Positions 1-6,997 of a stretch of DNA of 30,629 bases are shown here, one piece after another. Under the pieces are notes generated by a model. It ran no database searches. It saw nothing but the letters and a program-made list of their open reading frames with translations, and was not told where the DNA came from. This stretch comes from JAIOTH01 sp964639335. Lineage in GTDB: Bacteria; Patescibacteriota; Patescibacteriia; UBA1558; S5-K13. Every line of letters begins with the position of its first letter. The first letter of the stretch is position 1. The stretch lies in NCBI GenBank assembly GCA_964639335.1, contig CAZXCJ010000012.1:1-30629 (forward strand). The letters run 5' to 3'. The position numbers were made by a program, and so were the translations under genes.

Positions 1-4
1 TTAT

Positions 5-130
5 ATGGCAAAAAGAAGACATGCAGTTGGTAAGGGGAAAAAATCACGTTCTCATAAAACTAAAAAAAGACTAGAGATTAAGCGGTTAATGTTGGAAGCC
101 AAAGCCAAAAAGAGAATTGGAAAAAGTTAA
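5..130 (+). CDS. Small highly basic protein, 41 aa, function unknown
   Basis: An ATG at position 5 opens a 41-codon frame ending in TAA at 128-130. The product is almost entirely Lys/Arg/His with a few Ala and Leu (it begins MAKRRHAVGKGKKSRSH). It looks like a small RNA- or DNA-binding peptide such as those common in CPR genomes, but I do not recognise a ribosomal protein family. Only four bases precede the ATG, so a longer protein starting outside the window cannot be excluded. There is no visible SD. The next gene, also rich in basic residues, follows after 40 bp in the same direction and may be cotranscribed. Composition is what I see; nucleic-acid binding is inference. Confidence 0.5.
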   Translation: MAKRRHAVGKGKKSRSHKTKKRLEIKRLMLEAKAKKRIGKS

Positions 131-170
131 TGTTTAAGTTTAAATACTCTAATTATTAAATAAATAAATT

Positions 171-800
171 ATGAGAAATTTTAATAGAGATAGTAGATCC
201 AATAATAGGGGCAGTAGATCTAATAGTGGAAGAAGTGGTGGTAATTTTAGCCGACCAGAAATGTTTAAGGCCGTTTGTGATGAATGTGGTCAAAATTGCG
301 AAGTGCCATTTAAACCCACCAGTGGCAAGCCAATTCTTTGTAATGATTGTTTTAAGGGCAAAGACAGACCAAATTCAAGAGGATTTGGTAATCGGGATAG
401 AAGTTTTAATAGGTCAAATTCTCGTGAAAAACAAATGCATCAAGCTGTTTGTGATGAATGCGGTAAAACTTGTGAAGTTCCTTTTAAGCCCAGTAATGAT
501 AAACCAATTTTTTGCAGTGATTGTTTTGCTAAGAAAAATGAAGCTGAAGGAAGAAGCTCGCGGGGCAATAGTAGGAGTAGAGGGAATAATCAGAGTGGTC
601 AATATGAAAAACAATTCCAAGTTATTAATGAAAAATTAGATAAAATTTTACAAAGTTTGTCATCTCCGTCTAAATCTTCGGCTGTAAAGAAAAAAGTTGT
701 TGCTCGGCCCAAGCCCAAGAAAAAAACAATTAAGAAATTATTAAAGCGGGTTAAAAAGTCATCAACTTCAGCTAAACCCAAGAAAAAGAATAAAAAATAA
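171..800 (+). CDS. CxxC-x17-CxxC zinc-ribbon protein with duplicated domain and Lys-rich tail
   Basis: The 209-residue protein has two near-identical cysteine modules, C36/C39-C57/C60 and C94/C97-C115/C118. Both have exactly 17 residues between the CxxC pairs and share the core VCDECG...CEVPFKP. This matches the CxxC-x17-CxxC domain, a family found often in CPR genomes and probably zinc-binding. The modules are joined by Arg/Ser/Asn/Gly-rich low-complexity linkers. Residues about 148-166 form a short amphipathic helix (QFQVINEKLDKILQSL), and the last 40 residues are very rich in Lys. The layout suggests a nucleic-acid-associated protein, but no specific role is known to me. There is no SD before the ATG. 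A clear terminator follows at 850-897. The domain call is firm; function is open. Confidence 0.85.
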   Translation: MRNFNRDSRSNNRGSRSNSGRSGGNFSRPEMFKAVCDECGQNCEVPFKPTSGKPILCNDCFKGKDRPNSRGFGNRDRSFNRSNSREKQMHQAVCDECGKTCEVPFKPSNDKPIFCSDCFAKKNEAEGRSSRGNSRSRGNNQSGQYEKQFQVINEKLDKILQSLSSPSKSSAVKKKVVARPKPKKKTIKKLLKRVKKSSTSAKPKKKNKK

Positions 801-849
801 AGCATCAAAATAAAACAGCAAAAATACCTTTTTATTAGTTGTAAAGGTG

Positions 850-897
850 CGCACTGTACTTAAACACAGAGAGTAGTACAGTGTGTTTTTTGTTTTT
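850..897 (+). terminator. Intrinsic terminator after the zinc-ribbon gene
   Basis: An 11-bp stem (850-860 with 875-885, one G-T pair) closes a 14-nt loop and is followed by a run of T with one G at 886-897. It lies 50 bp downstream of the plus-strand gene ending at 800. Confidence 0.85.
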
Positions 898-901
898 GGA
901 T

Positions 902-936
902 AAAAAAATCACTCAACATTTCTGCCAAGCGATTTT
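902..936 (-). terminator. Intrinsic terminator for the RelA/SpoT gene (inside repeat copy A)
   Basis: Read on the minus strand, AAAATCGC (936-929) pairs with GTGATTTT (912-905), and the T-run is the complement of 902-908. The same hairpin sits in copy B. Confidence 0.65.
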
Positions 937-988
937 AAATATACTAATATAAAGTTTTTATTTTAGATTTATTTTTGTTTTAGATTTT
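902..988. repeat. 87-bp direct repeat, copy A (decayed 3' end of the threonine dehydrogenase gene plus terminator)
   Basis: This block matches 2335-2421 over 87 bp with two substitutions. Weaker similarity continues to about 1010, where the minus strand resembles the last codons of the gene at 2402-3349 with small indels and an in-frame stop. Copy A is therefore a relic of that gene end. It lies immediately downstream of the RelA/SpoT gene, so the gene is bracketed by the two copies. Confidence 0.85.
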
Positions 989-1012
989 AATGTAATCAGC
1001 TGATGATTTGCT

Positions 1013-2089
1013 TTAATTTTTTTCGGAACATTTTTTTAAAATTTTATTAAGATAAATAATAAATTCTTTAGTATCTAAAAAATAATTAGGATATGCTTTT
1101 TTTAAATCTGACATAGTATCTGCTCCAACTAAAACAACATCATATTCTTTTTTTCCATAAATCTTTTTTTCTGCTTTTGCGTAGTCATTTATTGCTTTCT
1201 CTTCTTGCCTTTTTGAATATGCAGATATTGTTAATTTTTCTTGAATAGTATCCAATTCGAGCAAAAAGAAATGAATATTTTTTTTCTTTTTCAAATCATC
1301 AAAAAGTTTGATTGATTTAGTCCAATTTTCCATTTTTGTTTTTACATTTAGTTCTTTTTCCTTTTCTTTTATTAATGTGTATAATTTTTTTTCACTATTT
1401 GGAGTAGCTGGTATTGTAGGACATTTTTCCATTTTTGCAAACGCAGAACTCACTAATTTAAAAAAATCTTCCCATTCTTTTTCTCCTTCATTTGATTTTA
1501 TTGCTTGTCCTGTAAAAAAACCTACAGTTTCAACCGCGGTAGCCCAGATGTGTTGTAATTTTGATCTAATTTGTACTTCAATCAATAATTCATTATATAT
1601 TTTTTTTCCTTTATCACTGTTATACTTGTAAATTAAATGTATGCTTCTATAACCATCTTTTTTGGGATTGGAAATATAATTTTTTTCATTAATTTTTTTA
1701 TGTTTTAAATCTCCTTTTATATAAGAATCATAATAAAGCTTACGAGCTAATTTAACATTAGACATGACAACTCTACAGCCGGCTATATCTTGCATCTGTG
1801 TGAGTTTCATGGTTGCTTTATTGTTATTGTATTTTCTATTAAGTTTTTTTATAATTGAAGGAACTCGTTTAAGCCTTTGCGCAGATAATGCTTTTTTGTC
1901 TATTTTTTCAGAAACTCTTTTTAATCTTTTTTTAAAGATATGCATTGGATAACTATGCGAAGCTCTCCAATTGTTTAATACAGTTAAAGCGCAATTTCTA
2001 TTTTCTTTAGAGCTTTCATCACTACGTAAAATATCTCCAGCAAGATCTGTTTTAGATTTTGAAAATTCTTTTGGGTTAGTTATTCTCAT
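1013..2089 (-). CDS. RelA/SpoT-domain nucleotide pyrophosphokinase-like protein
   Basis: This 358-residue protein carries a RelA/SpoT synthetase-type domain at about residues 65-225, with DIAGCRVV (101-108), KKDGYRSIHLIY (143-154) and EVQIRSKLQHIWA (171-183). These match the conserved GYRS/H and E-x-Q-x-R segments of (p)ppGpp synthetases. There is no HD hydrolase domain and no TGS/ACT region, so it is a synthetase-only accessory protein. The N-terminal segment NNWRASHSYPM and a C-terminal extension of about 130 residues mark a distinct large RelA/SpoT-domain family. Some fused small alarmone synthetases act as toxins or phage-sensing proteins (toxSAS, CapRel); whether this one does is inference. 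Two tandem promoters lie upstream and the gene sits alone between duplicated gene ends. There is no SD. Confidence 0.9.
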   Translation of the reverse strand: MRITNPKEFSKSKTDLAGDILRSDESSKENRNCALTVLNNWRASHSYPMHIFKKRLKRVSEKIDKKALSAQRLKRVPSIIKKLNRKYNNNKATMKLTQMQDIAGCRVVMSNVKLARKLYYDSYIKGDLKHKKINEKNYISNPKKDGYRSIHLIYKYNSDKGKKIYNELLIEVQIRSKLQHIWATAVETVGFFTGQAIKSNEGEKEWEDFFKLVSSAFAKMEKCPTIPATPNSEKKLYTLIKEKEKELNVKTKMENWTKSIKLFDDLKKKKNIHFFLLELDTIQEKLTISAYSKRQEEKAINDYAKAEKKIYGKKEYDVVLVGADTMSDLKKAYPNYFLDTKEFIIYLNKILKKCSEKN

Positions 2090-2148
2090 AGTTATTAATA
2101 TTTTATATATTTTTTTATTAAATTATGCAATTATGTGATTATATATGA

Positions 2149-2177
2149 AGAATATATTAATTATTATTAAGTGTCAA
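2149..2177 (-). promoter_or_regulatory. Proximal promoter of the RelA/SpoT gene
   Basis: Minus strand: TTGACA at 2177-2172, a 17-bp spacer, TATTCT at 2154-2149. The -35 is embedded in a 13-mer (2172-2184) that recurs at the distal promoter. Confidence 0.55.
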
Positions 2178-2246
2178 ATTGCGCGGTATATTAATTAATC
2201 TAAAAATGCCTTAAATAAGCCAATAAGCAACATATTTTTATAAAAA

Positions 2247-2275
2247 ATAGTATATTTTATATATAACAATGTCAA
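2247..2275 (-). promoter_or_regulatory. Distal promoter of the RelA/SpoT gene
   Basis: Minus strand: TTGACA at 2275-2270, a 17-bp spacer, TACTAT at 2252-2247. The -35 and upstream bases GCGCAAT are identical to the proximal promoter 98 bp away, which suggests a duplicated promoter or a shared operator half-site. Confidence 0.6.
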
Positions 2276-2334
2276 ATTGCGCAGTTTTTAATATTTAAAT
2301 TTAGAATTACGAATTATGCCTTTTTGTTTTAAAC

Positions 2335-2369
2335 AAAAAAATCACTCAACATTTCTGCCAGGCGATTTT
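2335..2369 (-). terminator. Intrinsic terminator of the threonine dehydrogenase gene
   Basis: Minus strand: AAAATCGC (2369-2362) pairs with GTGATTTT (2345-2338), followed by seven T. It is the same structure as in repeat copy A. Confidence 0.65.
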
Positions 2370-2421
2370 AAATATATTAATATAAAGTTTTTATTTTAGA
2401 TTTATTTTTGTTTTAGATTTT
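2335..2421. repeat. 87-bp direct repeat, copy B (3' end of the threonine dehydrogenase gene plus terminator)
   Basis: This copy contains the last codons and stop of the minus-strand gene 2402-3349 and the terminator hairpin at 2335-2369. It matches 902-988 with two mismatches. It is the functional copy, because it stays in frame with the gene. Confidence 0.85.
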
Positions 2422-3349
2422 TAATCATATCAATTGATATTTGGTCAAGATCAAATTGATGTTGCCATCCCCAATCTTCCCTAGCTTTTGAATCGTCAAT
2501 TGTTGATGGCCAAGAATCTGCTATTTTTTGTCTTTCATCAGGATTGAATTTACAAGTAAATCCTTTAATGTGCTGAGCAACATTCTCAGCCAGTTCTTTT
2601 GCAGAAAAACTGACAGCAGTTAGATTATAAGAAGTTCTTATGGTTATTTTTTTTGGACCTGCTTCCATTAATTGTATGGTGGCGTTTATTGCATCATCCA
2701 TATACATCATTGGCAGCACCGTGTCTTCACTTACAAAACAATCATAATGACCATTTTTTATTGCTTCATAATAAATAGCAACCGCATAGTCCGTTGTTCC
2801 TCCGCCGGGCGGGGTTTTCCAAGAAATTATGCCGGGATATCTTAAGCTTCTTACATCTAATCCATATTTAACAAAATAATATTGGCATAATAATTCCCCG
2901 GCAACTTTAGTAACTCCATACATAGTTGTTGGTTCTAAAATAGTTTTTTGAGGCGTATTTTTTAAAGGAGTGCTTGGTCCAAAGGCAGCAATAGAGCTGG
3001 GCCAGAACAACCTATTTATTTTATATTCCACTGCTAACTCTAAGACATTTTTCAAAGCATTCATATTAACATCCCAGGCTAAATCGGGTTTTTTTTCACC
3101 AACAGCAGATAAAATACCAACTAGATTATATATTGTATTAATATTATATTTTTTTATCAAAGTTTCTAATTCTTGTTTATTTCTTGCGTCTGCTGTTTCA
3201 AATGGTCCGGCATTTCTAAAATCTTCACTGGGTTTTTTTCTATGACCCACTGCAACAACATTTTTATTTCCAAACTTTTTTCTTAATGCTGGAATAAGCT
3301 CGGAACCAATTTGGCCCAAGGCGCCCGTTACTAAAATTTTTCTTTTCAT
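2402..3349 (-). CDS. tdh: NAD-dependent L-threonine 3-dehydrogenase, SDR (epimerase-like) type
   Basis: This 315-residue extended SDR has the nucleotide-binding glycines TGALGQIG (8-15), the serine segment WPSSIAAFGP (117-125) and the YGVTK catalytic Tyr/Lys (144-148). Segments RYPGIISW, PGGGTTDYAVAIYYEAI, MMYMDDA and ADSWPSTIDDSKAREDWGW are characteristic of the short-chain L-threonine dehydrogenases of Bacteroidetes and animals, not of generic UDP-sugar epimerases. The enzyme would oxidise L-threonine to 2-amino-3-ketobutyrate. The usual partner, 2-amino-3-ketobutyrate CoA ligase (kbl), is not in the window. No SD is visible. The 3' end is duplicated at 902-988. Family assignment is strong; substrate is inferred from motif identity. 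Confidence 0.88.
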   Translation of the reverse strand: MKRKILVTGALGQIGSELIPALRKKFGNKNVVAVGHRKKPSEDFRNAGPFETADARNKQELETLIKKYNINTIYNLVGILSAVGEKKPDLAWDVNMNALKNVLELAVEYKINRLFWPSSIAAFGPSTPLKNTPQKTILEPTTMYGVTKVAGELLCQYYFVKYGLDVRSLRYPGIISWKTPPGGGTTDYAVAIYYEAIKNGHYDCFVSEDTVLPMMYMDDAINATIQLMEAGPKKITIRTSYNLTAVSFSAKELAENVAQHIKGFTCKFNPDERQKIADSWPSTIDDSKAREDWGWQHQFDLDQISIDMIKNLKQK

Positions 3350-3471
3350 ACAGTTAGATATTAATAGTAAATTTAATTTATCCCATAATTAATTTTGTAT
3401 AGGGCTGTGTAATATATTTATTATTATTCTATTTTAATTCTTTTGCAAGCATTAGAATTGATTTTTTAAAA

Positions 3472-3502
3472 ATAAAAAGCCCAGAAGAAATTTTCCTGGG
3501 CT
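3472..3502 (-). terminator. Intrinsic terminator of the 116-aa AT-hook-like gene
   Basis: AGCCCAG (3478-3484) pairs with CTGGGCT (3496-3502). Read on the minus strand the hairpin is followed by a T-rich tail. Confidence 0.85.
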
Positions 3503-3518
3503 GATAATAATTGGTTTT

Positions 3519-3869
3519 TCAAATTGCTGCTCGAATTTTATCAAGCATTTCGTCCCGATTTTTATTAGAAACAATTTGGGGCTCAATTTTGAAATTTAGT
3601 TCTTTTACTTGTTTTAATACTCTTTCCAATTTTTTTGAACTAGGTGGATATAGAAGAAATATTTTTGAGGGATTAAACTCAATAATATTTTTTTCTACAA
3701 TAGCAATGGTTTGATCTGTTTCAAGAGTGAATGCTTTTATTTTATGATCTTTTTCTTCTATTTCTAGAAAAAACTTTTCTAAATCAATTGATAGATCAAC
3801 GTTTTCCGTGAAGAAGATAATTCTTCCTTTTCTTCTTTTTGCTGGTCTTCCTCTTGCCACTTTTTCCAT
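3519..3869 (-). CDS. Unknown 116-aa protein with an AT-hook-like N-terminus
   Basis: I do not recognise the family. The N-terminus ARGRPAKRRKGR contains an RGRP core like an AT-hook, so binding to the minor groove of AT-rich DNA is possible. The rest alternates beta-like hydrophobic runs (RIIFFTENVDL, KIKAFTLE, KIFLLYPP) with charged helices, consistent with a small alpha/beta fold such as a degenerate receiver-like domain. A strong SD (GGAGG, 7 nt before ATG) fixes the start. The gene is a complete single-gene unit: promoter at 3906-3934, SD, and terminator at 3472-3502. Its promoter is almost identical to that of the next gene upstream (4000-4440), suggesting common control. Functional statements are inference. 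Confidence 0.75.
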   Translation of the reverse strand: MEKVARGRPAKRRKGRIIFFTENVDLSIDLEKFFLEIEEKDHKIKAFTLETDQTIAIVEKNIIEFNPSKIFLLYPPSSKKLERVLKQVKELNFKIEPQIVSNKNRDEMLDKIRAAI

Positions 3870-3905
3870 TTGTATCCTCCGTATAATTTTTTATTTTCCA
3901 AGGTT

Positions 3906-3934
3906 ATTTTATACTTATCTGTTTGTTCTGTAAA
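3906..3934 (-). promoter_or_regulatory. Promoter of the 116-aa gene
   Basis: Minus strand: TTTACA (3934-3929), 17-bp spacer, TAAAAT (3911-3906). About 28 bp are identical to 4491-4518 except for one base. Confidence 0.75.
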
Positions 3935-3944
3935 GCAAAAGTAT

Positions 3945-3977
3945 CAAAAAGAAAAGAGGATCCTAGCGATCCTCTTT
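3945..3977 (-). terminator. Intrinsic terminator of the 146-aa gene
   Basis: A perfect 10-bp stem (3953-3962 with 3968-3977, loop of 5) is followed by T-rich sequence on the minus strand. Confidence 0.88.
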
Positions 3978-3999
3978 AAAATATAAGGTTAATATTTTT

Positions 4000-4440
4000 T
4001 TAGACCATTGATTTCAATAGCCTAAAGAATTTACTAACATTGAATTCTGAGTTTGAGGGGGAGATTTTTTCAATTATTCTCCTGCTTTTTATTTTATTAC
4101 AAGTATCAGAAATGTATTTTATTACATTTTTACTGTAATAAATTGTCCAGAATAGGAATTTTGAGTTTTTAATTTTAATATTATGAAGTTCTTGATAGAG
4201 TTTTATTACATCCATATCTAGACCAATGTCTAAGATAATAACATCATAGAGTTTTAATTGATAAATTTTTTCGAGGGGAAAATTGGGATTTACAAAATTA
4301 ACCTCAAATTTTTTTTCCATTTTTTCCCTTATTTTTCCCCACCACCACTCTGGTTCGGGATAGCTATCAAATATTAAGACCCTAGGTTTAATAATGCCCA
4401 GAAGCACTAAAAGTTTTTTTAATAAGAAAAGAATAAACAT
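4000..4440 (-). CDS. Unknown 146-aa protein, possibly receiver-like
   Basis: No family is recognised. The N-terminus (residues 3-17) is hydrophobic and could anchor the protein. It is followed by VLIFDSYPEPEWWWGKI, then LYDVIILDIGLDMD, then FLFWTIYYSK. This order of strand-helix units, with an Asp at the end of a hydrophobic strand (LDIG), is reminiscent of a response-regulator receiver fold, but key residues are not convincing and no output domain or kinase is nearby. An AGGAGG SD 4 nt before ATG fixes the start. It has its own promoter (4489-4517) and terminator (3945-3977). The shared promoter with the 116-aa neighbour suggests the two are expressed together. Confidence 0.72.
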   Translation of the reverse strand: MFILFLLKKLLVLLGIIKPRVLIFDSYPEPEWWWGKIREKMEKKFEVNFVNPNFPLEKIYQLKLYDVIILDIGLDMDVIKLYQELHNIKIKNSKFLFWTIYYSKNVIKYISDTCNKIKSRRIIEKISPSNSEFNVSKFFRLLKSMV

Positions 4441-4488
4441 GTGTCCTCCTACGATGTTTTTTGTTTTTATATTCTTACTTTCGAGTTT

Positions 4489-4517
4489 ATCTTATACTTA
4501 TCTGTTTATTCTGTAAA
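4489..4517 (-). promoter_or_regulatory. Promoter of the 146-aa gene
   Basis: Minus strand: TTTACA (4517-4512), 17-bp spacer, TAAGAT (4494-4489). The spacer is the same as in the promoter at 3906-3934 except for one base. Confidence 0.75.
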
Positions 4518-4530
4518 GAGGAAGATATTA

Positions 4531-4563
4531 ACAAAAAAGCCCCTTAAACAAATAAGGGGTTTA
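4531..4563 (-). terminator. Intrinsic terminator of the HAD phosphatase gene
   Basis: AAGCCCCTTA (4537-4546) pairs with TAAGGGGTTT (4553-4562), including one G-T pair. It is followed by a T-run on the minus strand. Confidence 0.85.
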
Positions 4564-4577
4564 TTGTTGTTTTCAAA

Positions 4578-5303
4578 TTAGTTTTTTATCATCAGCAAGA
4601 TTGATTTGTGATTAGCAATACGCCAGCGCTTTTTTTCGGCAAGGGTCTTTAATTTAGGACGGGGGTTAAGGGCAATGGGGATTTTGACCATCTCTAAAAT
4701 TTCAGAGTCGCTTTCTGAATCGCCGGCTGCTAAGGATTCTTTTTTGGAAAATTCTTTTTTCTTAAATATCTTTTTTACCGCCCCCTTTTTTCCACCAGGA
4801 AGATGTAGGTCTGTTAGGAGTTTTCCAGTGTAAATTTTTTTGCCAGGATGTTTTTTTTCAATTTGGCAACGAGTAGCAATAATTTCATCAACTTTCAGTT
4901 CTTGTCCAGCCAAAGAAACAACCTCATAGGCCCCCACAGAAAGAAGAACAACATAGTAACCGCGAGATTTTAACACTTTGACTAGTTCATAGGAACTAGG
5001 ATAAATGTTTTTTTTGAATTCAGAAAAAAACTGTAATGCCATTTGATTCATCGTTCTTTTTAGGTTAAAACGAATTCCTTCAACCCAAAGGCACGCCCAG
5101 TGTTTCACCCACTCTTCATAGGTTATTTTTCCGTTTAGAAAATCATTTAACGCCCTCTTCTGATTTTCATAAACACCTTGATTATACAGAAATATGTTGT
5201 GTTTATGTAAAAATTCTATAAACTCCATTGATATGTACTTATTGCTTAGAGTTCCATCAAAATCTAAGACAGCAACCTTCTTTTTAGGTTGAAATAATTT
5301 CAT
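4578..5303 (-). CDS. HAD-superfamily phosphatase, subfamily IB (SerB-like)
   Basis: The 241-residue protein has all four HAD motifs: DFDGT (nucleophile D14, acid D16), the LLSVG Ser at about 122, Lys in GGKKGAVKKIF near 172, and GDSESD (194-199). An alpha-helical cap lies between motifs I and II, as in the phosphoserine phosphatase-like IB group. It probably hydrolyses a small phosphomonoester in the cytoplasm; the substrate cannot be read from sequence. The start is set by AGGAGG 7 nt before ATG. Upstream on the minus strand there is a TTGACA (5361-5356), but the nearest -10 (TAAGAT, 5341-5336) has a spacer of only 14 bp. It belongs to the group of SD-led single-gene units with the two genes just downstream. 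Confidence 0.9.
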   Translation of the reverse strand: MKLFQPKKKVAVLDFDGTLSNKYISMEFIEFLHKHNIFLYNQGVYENQKRALNDFLNGKITYEEWVKHWACLWVEGIRFNLKRTMNQMALQFFSEFKKNIYPSSYELVKVLKSRGYYVVLLSVGAYEVVSLAGQELKVDEIIATRCQIEKKHPGKKIYTGKLLTDLHLPGGKKGAVKKIFKKKEFSKKESLAAGDSESDSEILEMVKIPIALNPRPKLKTLAEKKRWRIANHKSILLMIKN

Positions 5304-5497
5304 TTTATATCCTCCTGATATTTGTTATTTATTGAATCTTAGGGTTTATAATAAATGTCAAATTGATTTTCTTTGTTTTTTTAAAAGTGATAAAATAAGG
5401 TTGGTTTAAGGTTGGGGCTTATAAAGTTTATAAAGTAAAAATAAAAAAGTTTTTAAATTTTTGATTAATGTAATATTGGTATCGAGCTTAGCTCAAT

Positions 5498-5526
5498 TTG
5501 TATCATTGGTATAATATTCGTATAAT
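5498..5526 (+). promoter_or_regulatory. Promoter for the EndoQ-like gene
   Basis: TTGTAT (5498-5503), 17-bp spacer, TATAAT (5521-5526), 83 bp before the start codon. A palindrome (5532-5576) lies just downstream, inside the predicted leader. Confidence 0.55.
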
Positions 5527-5531
5527 TAGTA

Positions 5532-5576
5532 TTCACCCTGTTAAATTATTTTTTCAAAATATTATTTAACAAGGTA
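5532..5576. repeat. Palindromic element, copy 1
   Basis: An inverted repeat with arms CCTGTTAAAT and ATTTAACA plus AGG encloses an AT-rich centre. The left arm and flank TTCAyCCTGTTAAAT recur at 7451-7494. It lies between promoter and start codon of the EndoQ-like gene, so it may be an operator, an mRNA hairpin or a dispersed element. Confidence 0.6.
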
Positions 5577-5608
5577 AATTCGTATATTGGCATTTTAATA
5601 ATTCGTAT

Positions 5609-6874
5609 ATGCAGATTATAACTGATTTTCACATTCATTCCCGATTTTCTCGGGCTTGTTCTAAACAAATCACTATTCCCAATCTGGCCCAGTGGGCGGA
5701 AATTAAAGGAATAGATGTTTTAGCGACCTCGGATTTTACCCATCCGCAATGGTTAGCAGAGATCAAAGAGAATTTAGAAGACGATGGACAGGGTTTGTTT
5801 GTTTTAAAAAATAAACAATATCAGACCCATTTTATTTTATCTACGGAAGTATCTTGTATTTATAAAAGAGGAGACAAATGCCGGCGTTTGCATATTTGTA
5901 TTTTATTTCCCAGTATTAAATCTGTAGAAAAATTTAATAATACTTTAGAAAAGTTAGGGAAAAATTTGAAATCAGACGGCCGGCCGATTTTAGGATTAGA
6001 TGCCAGAGAAATCGCAGATATTGCTTTAAGGGCCGATGAAAAAGCCTTGATTATTCCAGCTCATATTTGGACGCCTTGGTTTGCTATGTTTGGCTCTAAA
6101 TCGGGTTTTGATTCAGCGGAAGAATGTTTTGGAAAATACACTAAATATATTTATGCCGTAGAAACAGGTTTATCTTCTGACCCGCCAATGAATTGGTTAG
6201 TTTCAAATTTAGACCAATTTGTTTTGGTTTCTGATTCAGACGCGCATAGTTTGGAAAATTTAGGACGAGAAGCCAACGTTTTTAATTTAAAAGAATTTTC
6301 TTACGATGAAATTTATAATCTTTTAAAAAATAAAGATAAAGAAAAATTTTTACACACCATTGAATTTTATCCGCAAGAAGGCAAATATCATTATGATGGA
6401 CATTTAAAATGCCAAGTTTCTTTTGCTCCCCAGGAGACAGAAAAAAATAAGGGAATTTGCCCAGTTTGTAAAAAACCACTAACCATTGGAGTAATGAATA
6501 GAGTTGTAGAGTTAGCGGACAGAACCGAGGCGGAGGTAAAAAAAATTCAAAATAGATTTATTCCATATAAATCTTTAATTCCTTTAAAAGAAGTTATTGG
6601 TGAAATTGAGAGAGTTGGAAGTAAAAGCAAAAAAGTAGATGCAATTTATACAAATTTAATTCAAAAAGGTCAGAATGAATTTAATATTTTATTAAATATT
6701 GATATTGAAGAGTTAAAAAAAATTGGCGGTCAAGTTTTTGCTGAAGCCATTAAAAGAATGCGGACTGGTCAGGTTCATCTTCAAGCGGGTTTTGACGGGC
6801 AATATGGAGTAGTTAAAGTTTTTAATGAACAGGAGATTAAAGAATTAAGAGGAGAGCAAAAGAGTTTGTTTTGA
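5609..6874 (+). CDS. EndoQ-family PHP-domain DNA endonuclease
   Basis: The 421-residue length and domain order match endonuclease Q of Thermococcales and some bacteria. The PHP metal centre is visible as DFHIHSRFS (6-14), SDFTHP, STEVS, RLHICI, IPAHIWTPWFAMFGSKSGFDS and SDSDAHS. A zinc site follows with C near 268 and CPVC at about 284-287, then PLTIGVMNRVVELADR, and a C-terminal domain with LRGEQKSLF at the end. EndoQ nicks DNA 5' to deaminated bases (uracil, hypoxanthine) and abasic sites; that activity is known for the family and inferred here. Many relatives are misnamed as helicases. It is a single-gene unit with a promoter at 5498-5526 and a terminator at 6998-7040. No SD is visible. 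Confidence 0.9.
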   Translation: MQIITDFHIHSRFSRACSKQITIPNLAQWAEIKGIDVLATSDFTHPQWLAEIKENLEDDGQGLFVLKNKQYQTHFILSTEVSCIYKRGDKCRRLHICILFPSIKSVEKFNNTLEKLGKNLKSDGRPILGLDAREIADIALRADEKALIIPAHIWTPWFAMFGSKSGFDSAEECFGKYTKYIYAVETGLSSDPPMNWLVSNLDQFVLVSDSDAHSLENLGREANVFNLKEFSYDEIYNLLKNKDKEKFLHTIEFYPQEGKYHYDGHLKCQVSFAPQETEKNKGICPVCKKPLTIGVMNRVVELADRTEAEVKKIQNRFIPYKSLIPLKEVIGEIERVGSKSKKVDAIYTNLIQKGQNEFNILLNIDIEELKKIGGQVFAEAIKRMRTGQVHLQAGFDGQYGVVKVFNEQEIKELRGEQKSLF

Positions 6875-6997
6875 ATAATTAGGCAATAGCCCGCCTTAAT
6901 TTTTATAAAATTATGACGGGTAGGCAATAGGCATTAGGCGTTAGAAATTCTATTGACTAACGCTTAGCGACTAACAACTAAATTGATCATTGAATCC
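6875..6997. other. Intergenic stretch with small repeats and a hairpin
   Basis: No gene is seen. AGGCAATAG occurs twice. A hairpin with 7-bp arms GCGTTAG/CTAACGC spans 6938-6963, and its loop side contains the 15-mer CGTTAGAAATTCTAT, which recurs in the hairpin at 20339-20409. Confidence 0.5.

Noticed and set aside
226..808. Overlapping ORFs on both strands in the zinc-ribbon gene
   Set aside because: The frame at 171-800 has clear domain repeats; the others follow from its codon composition.
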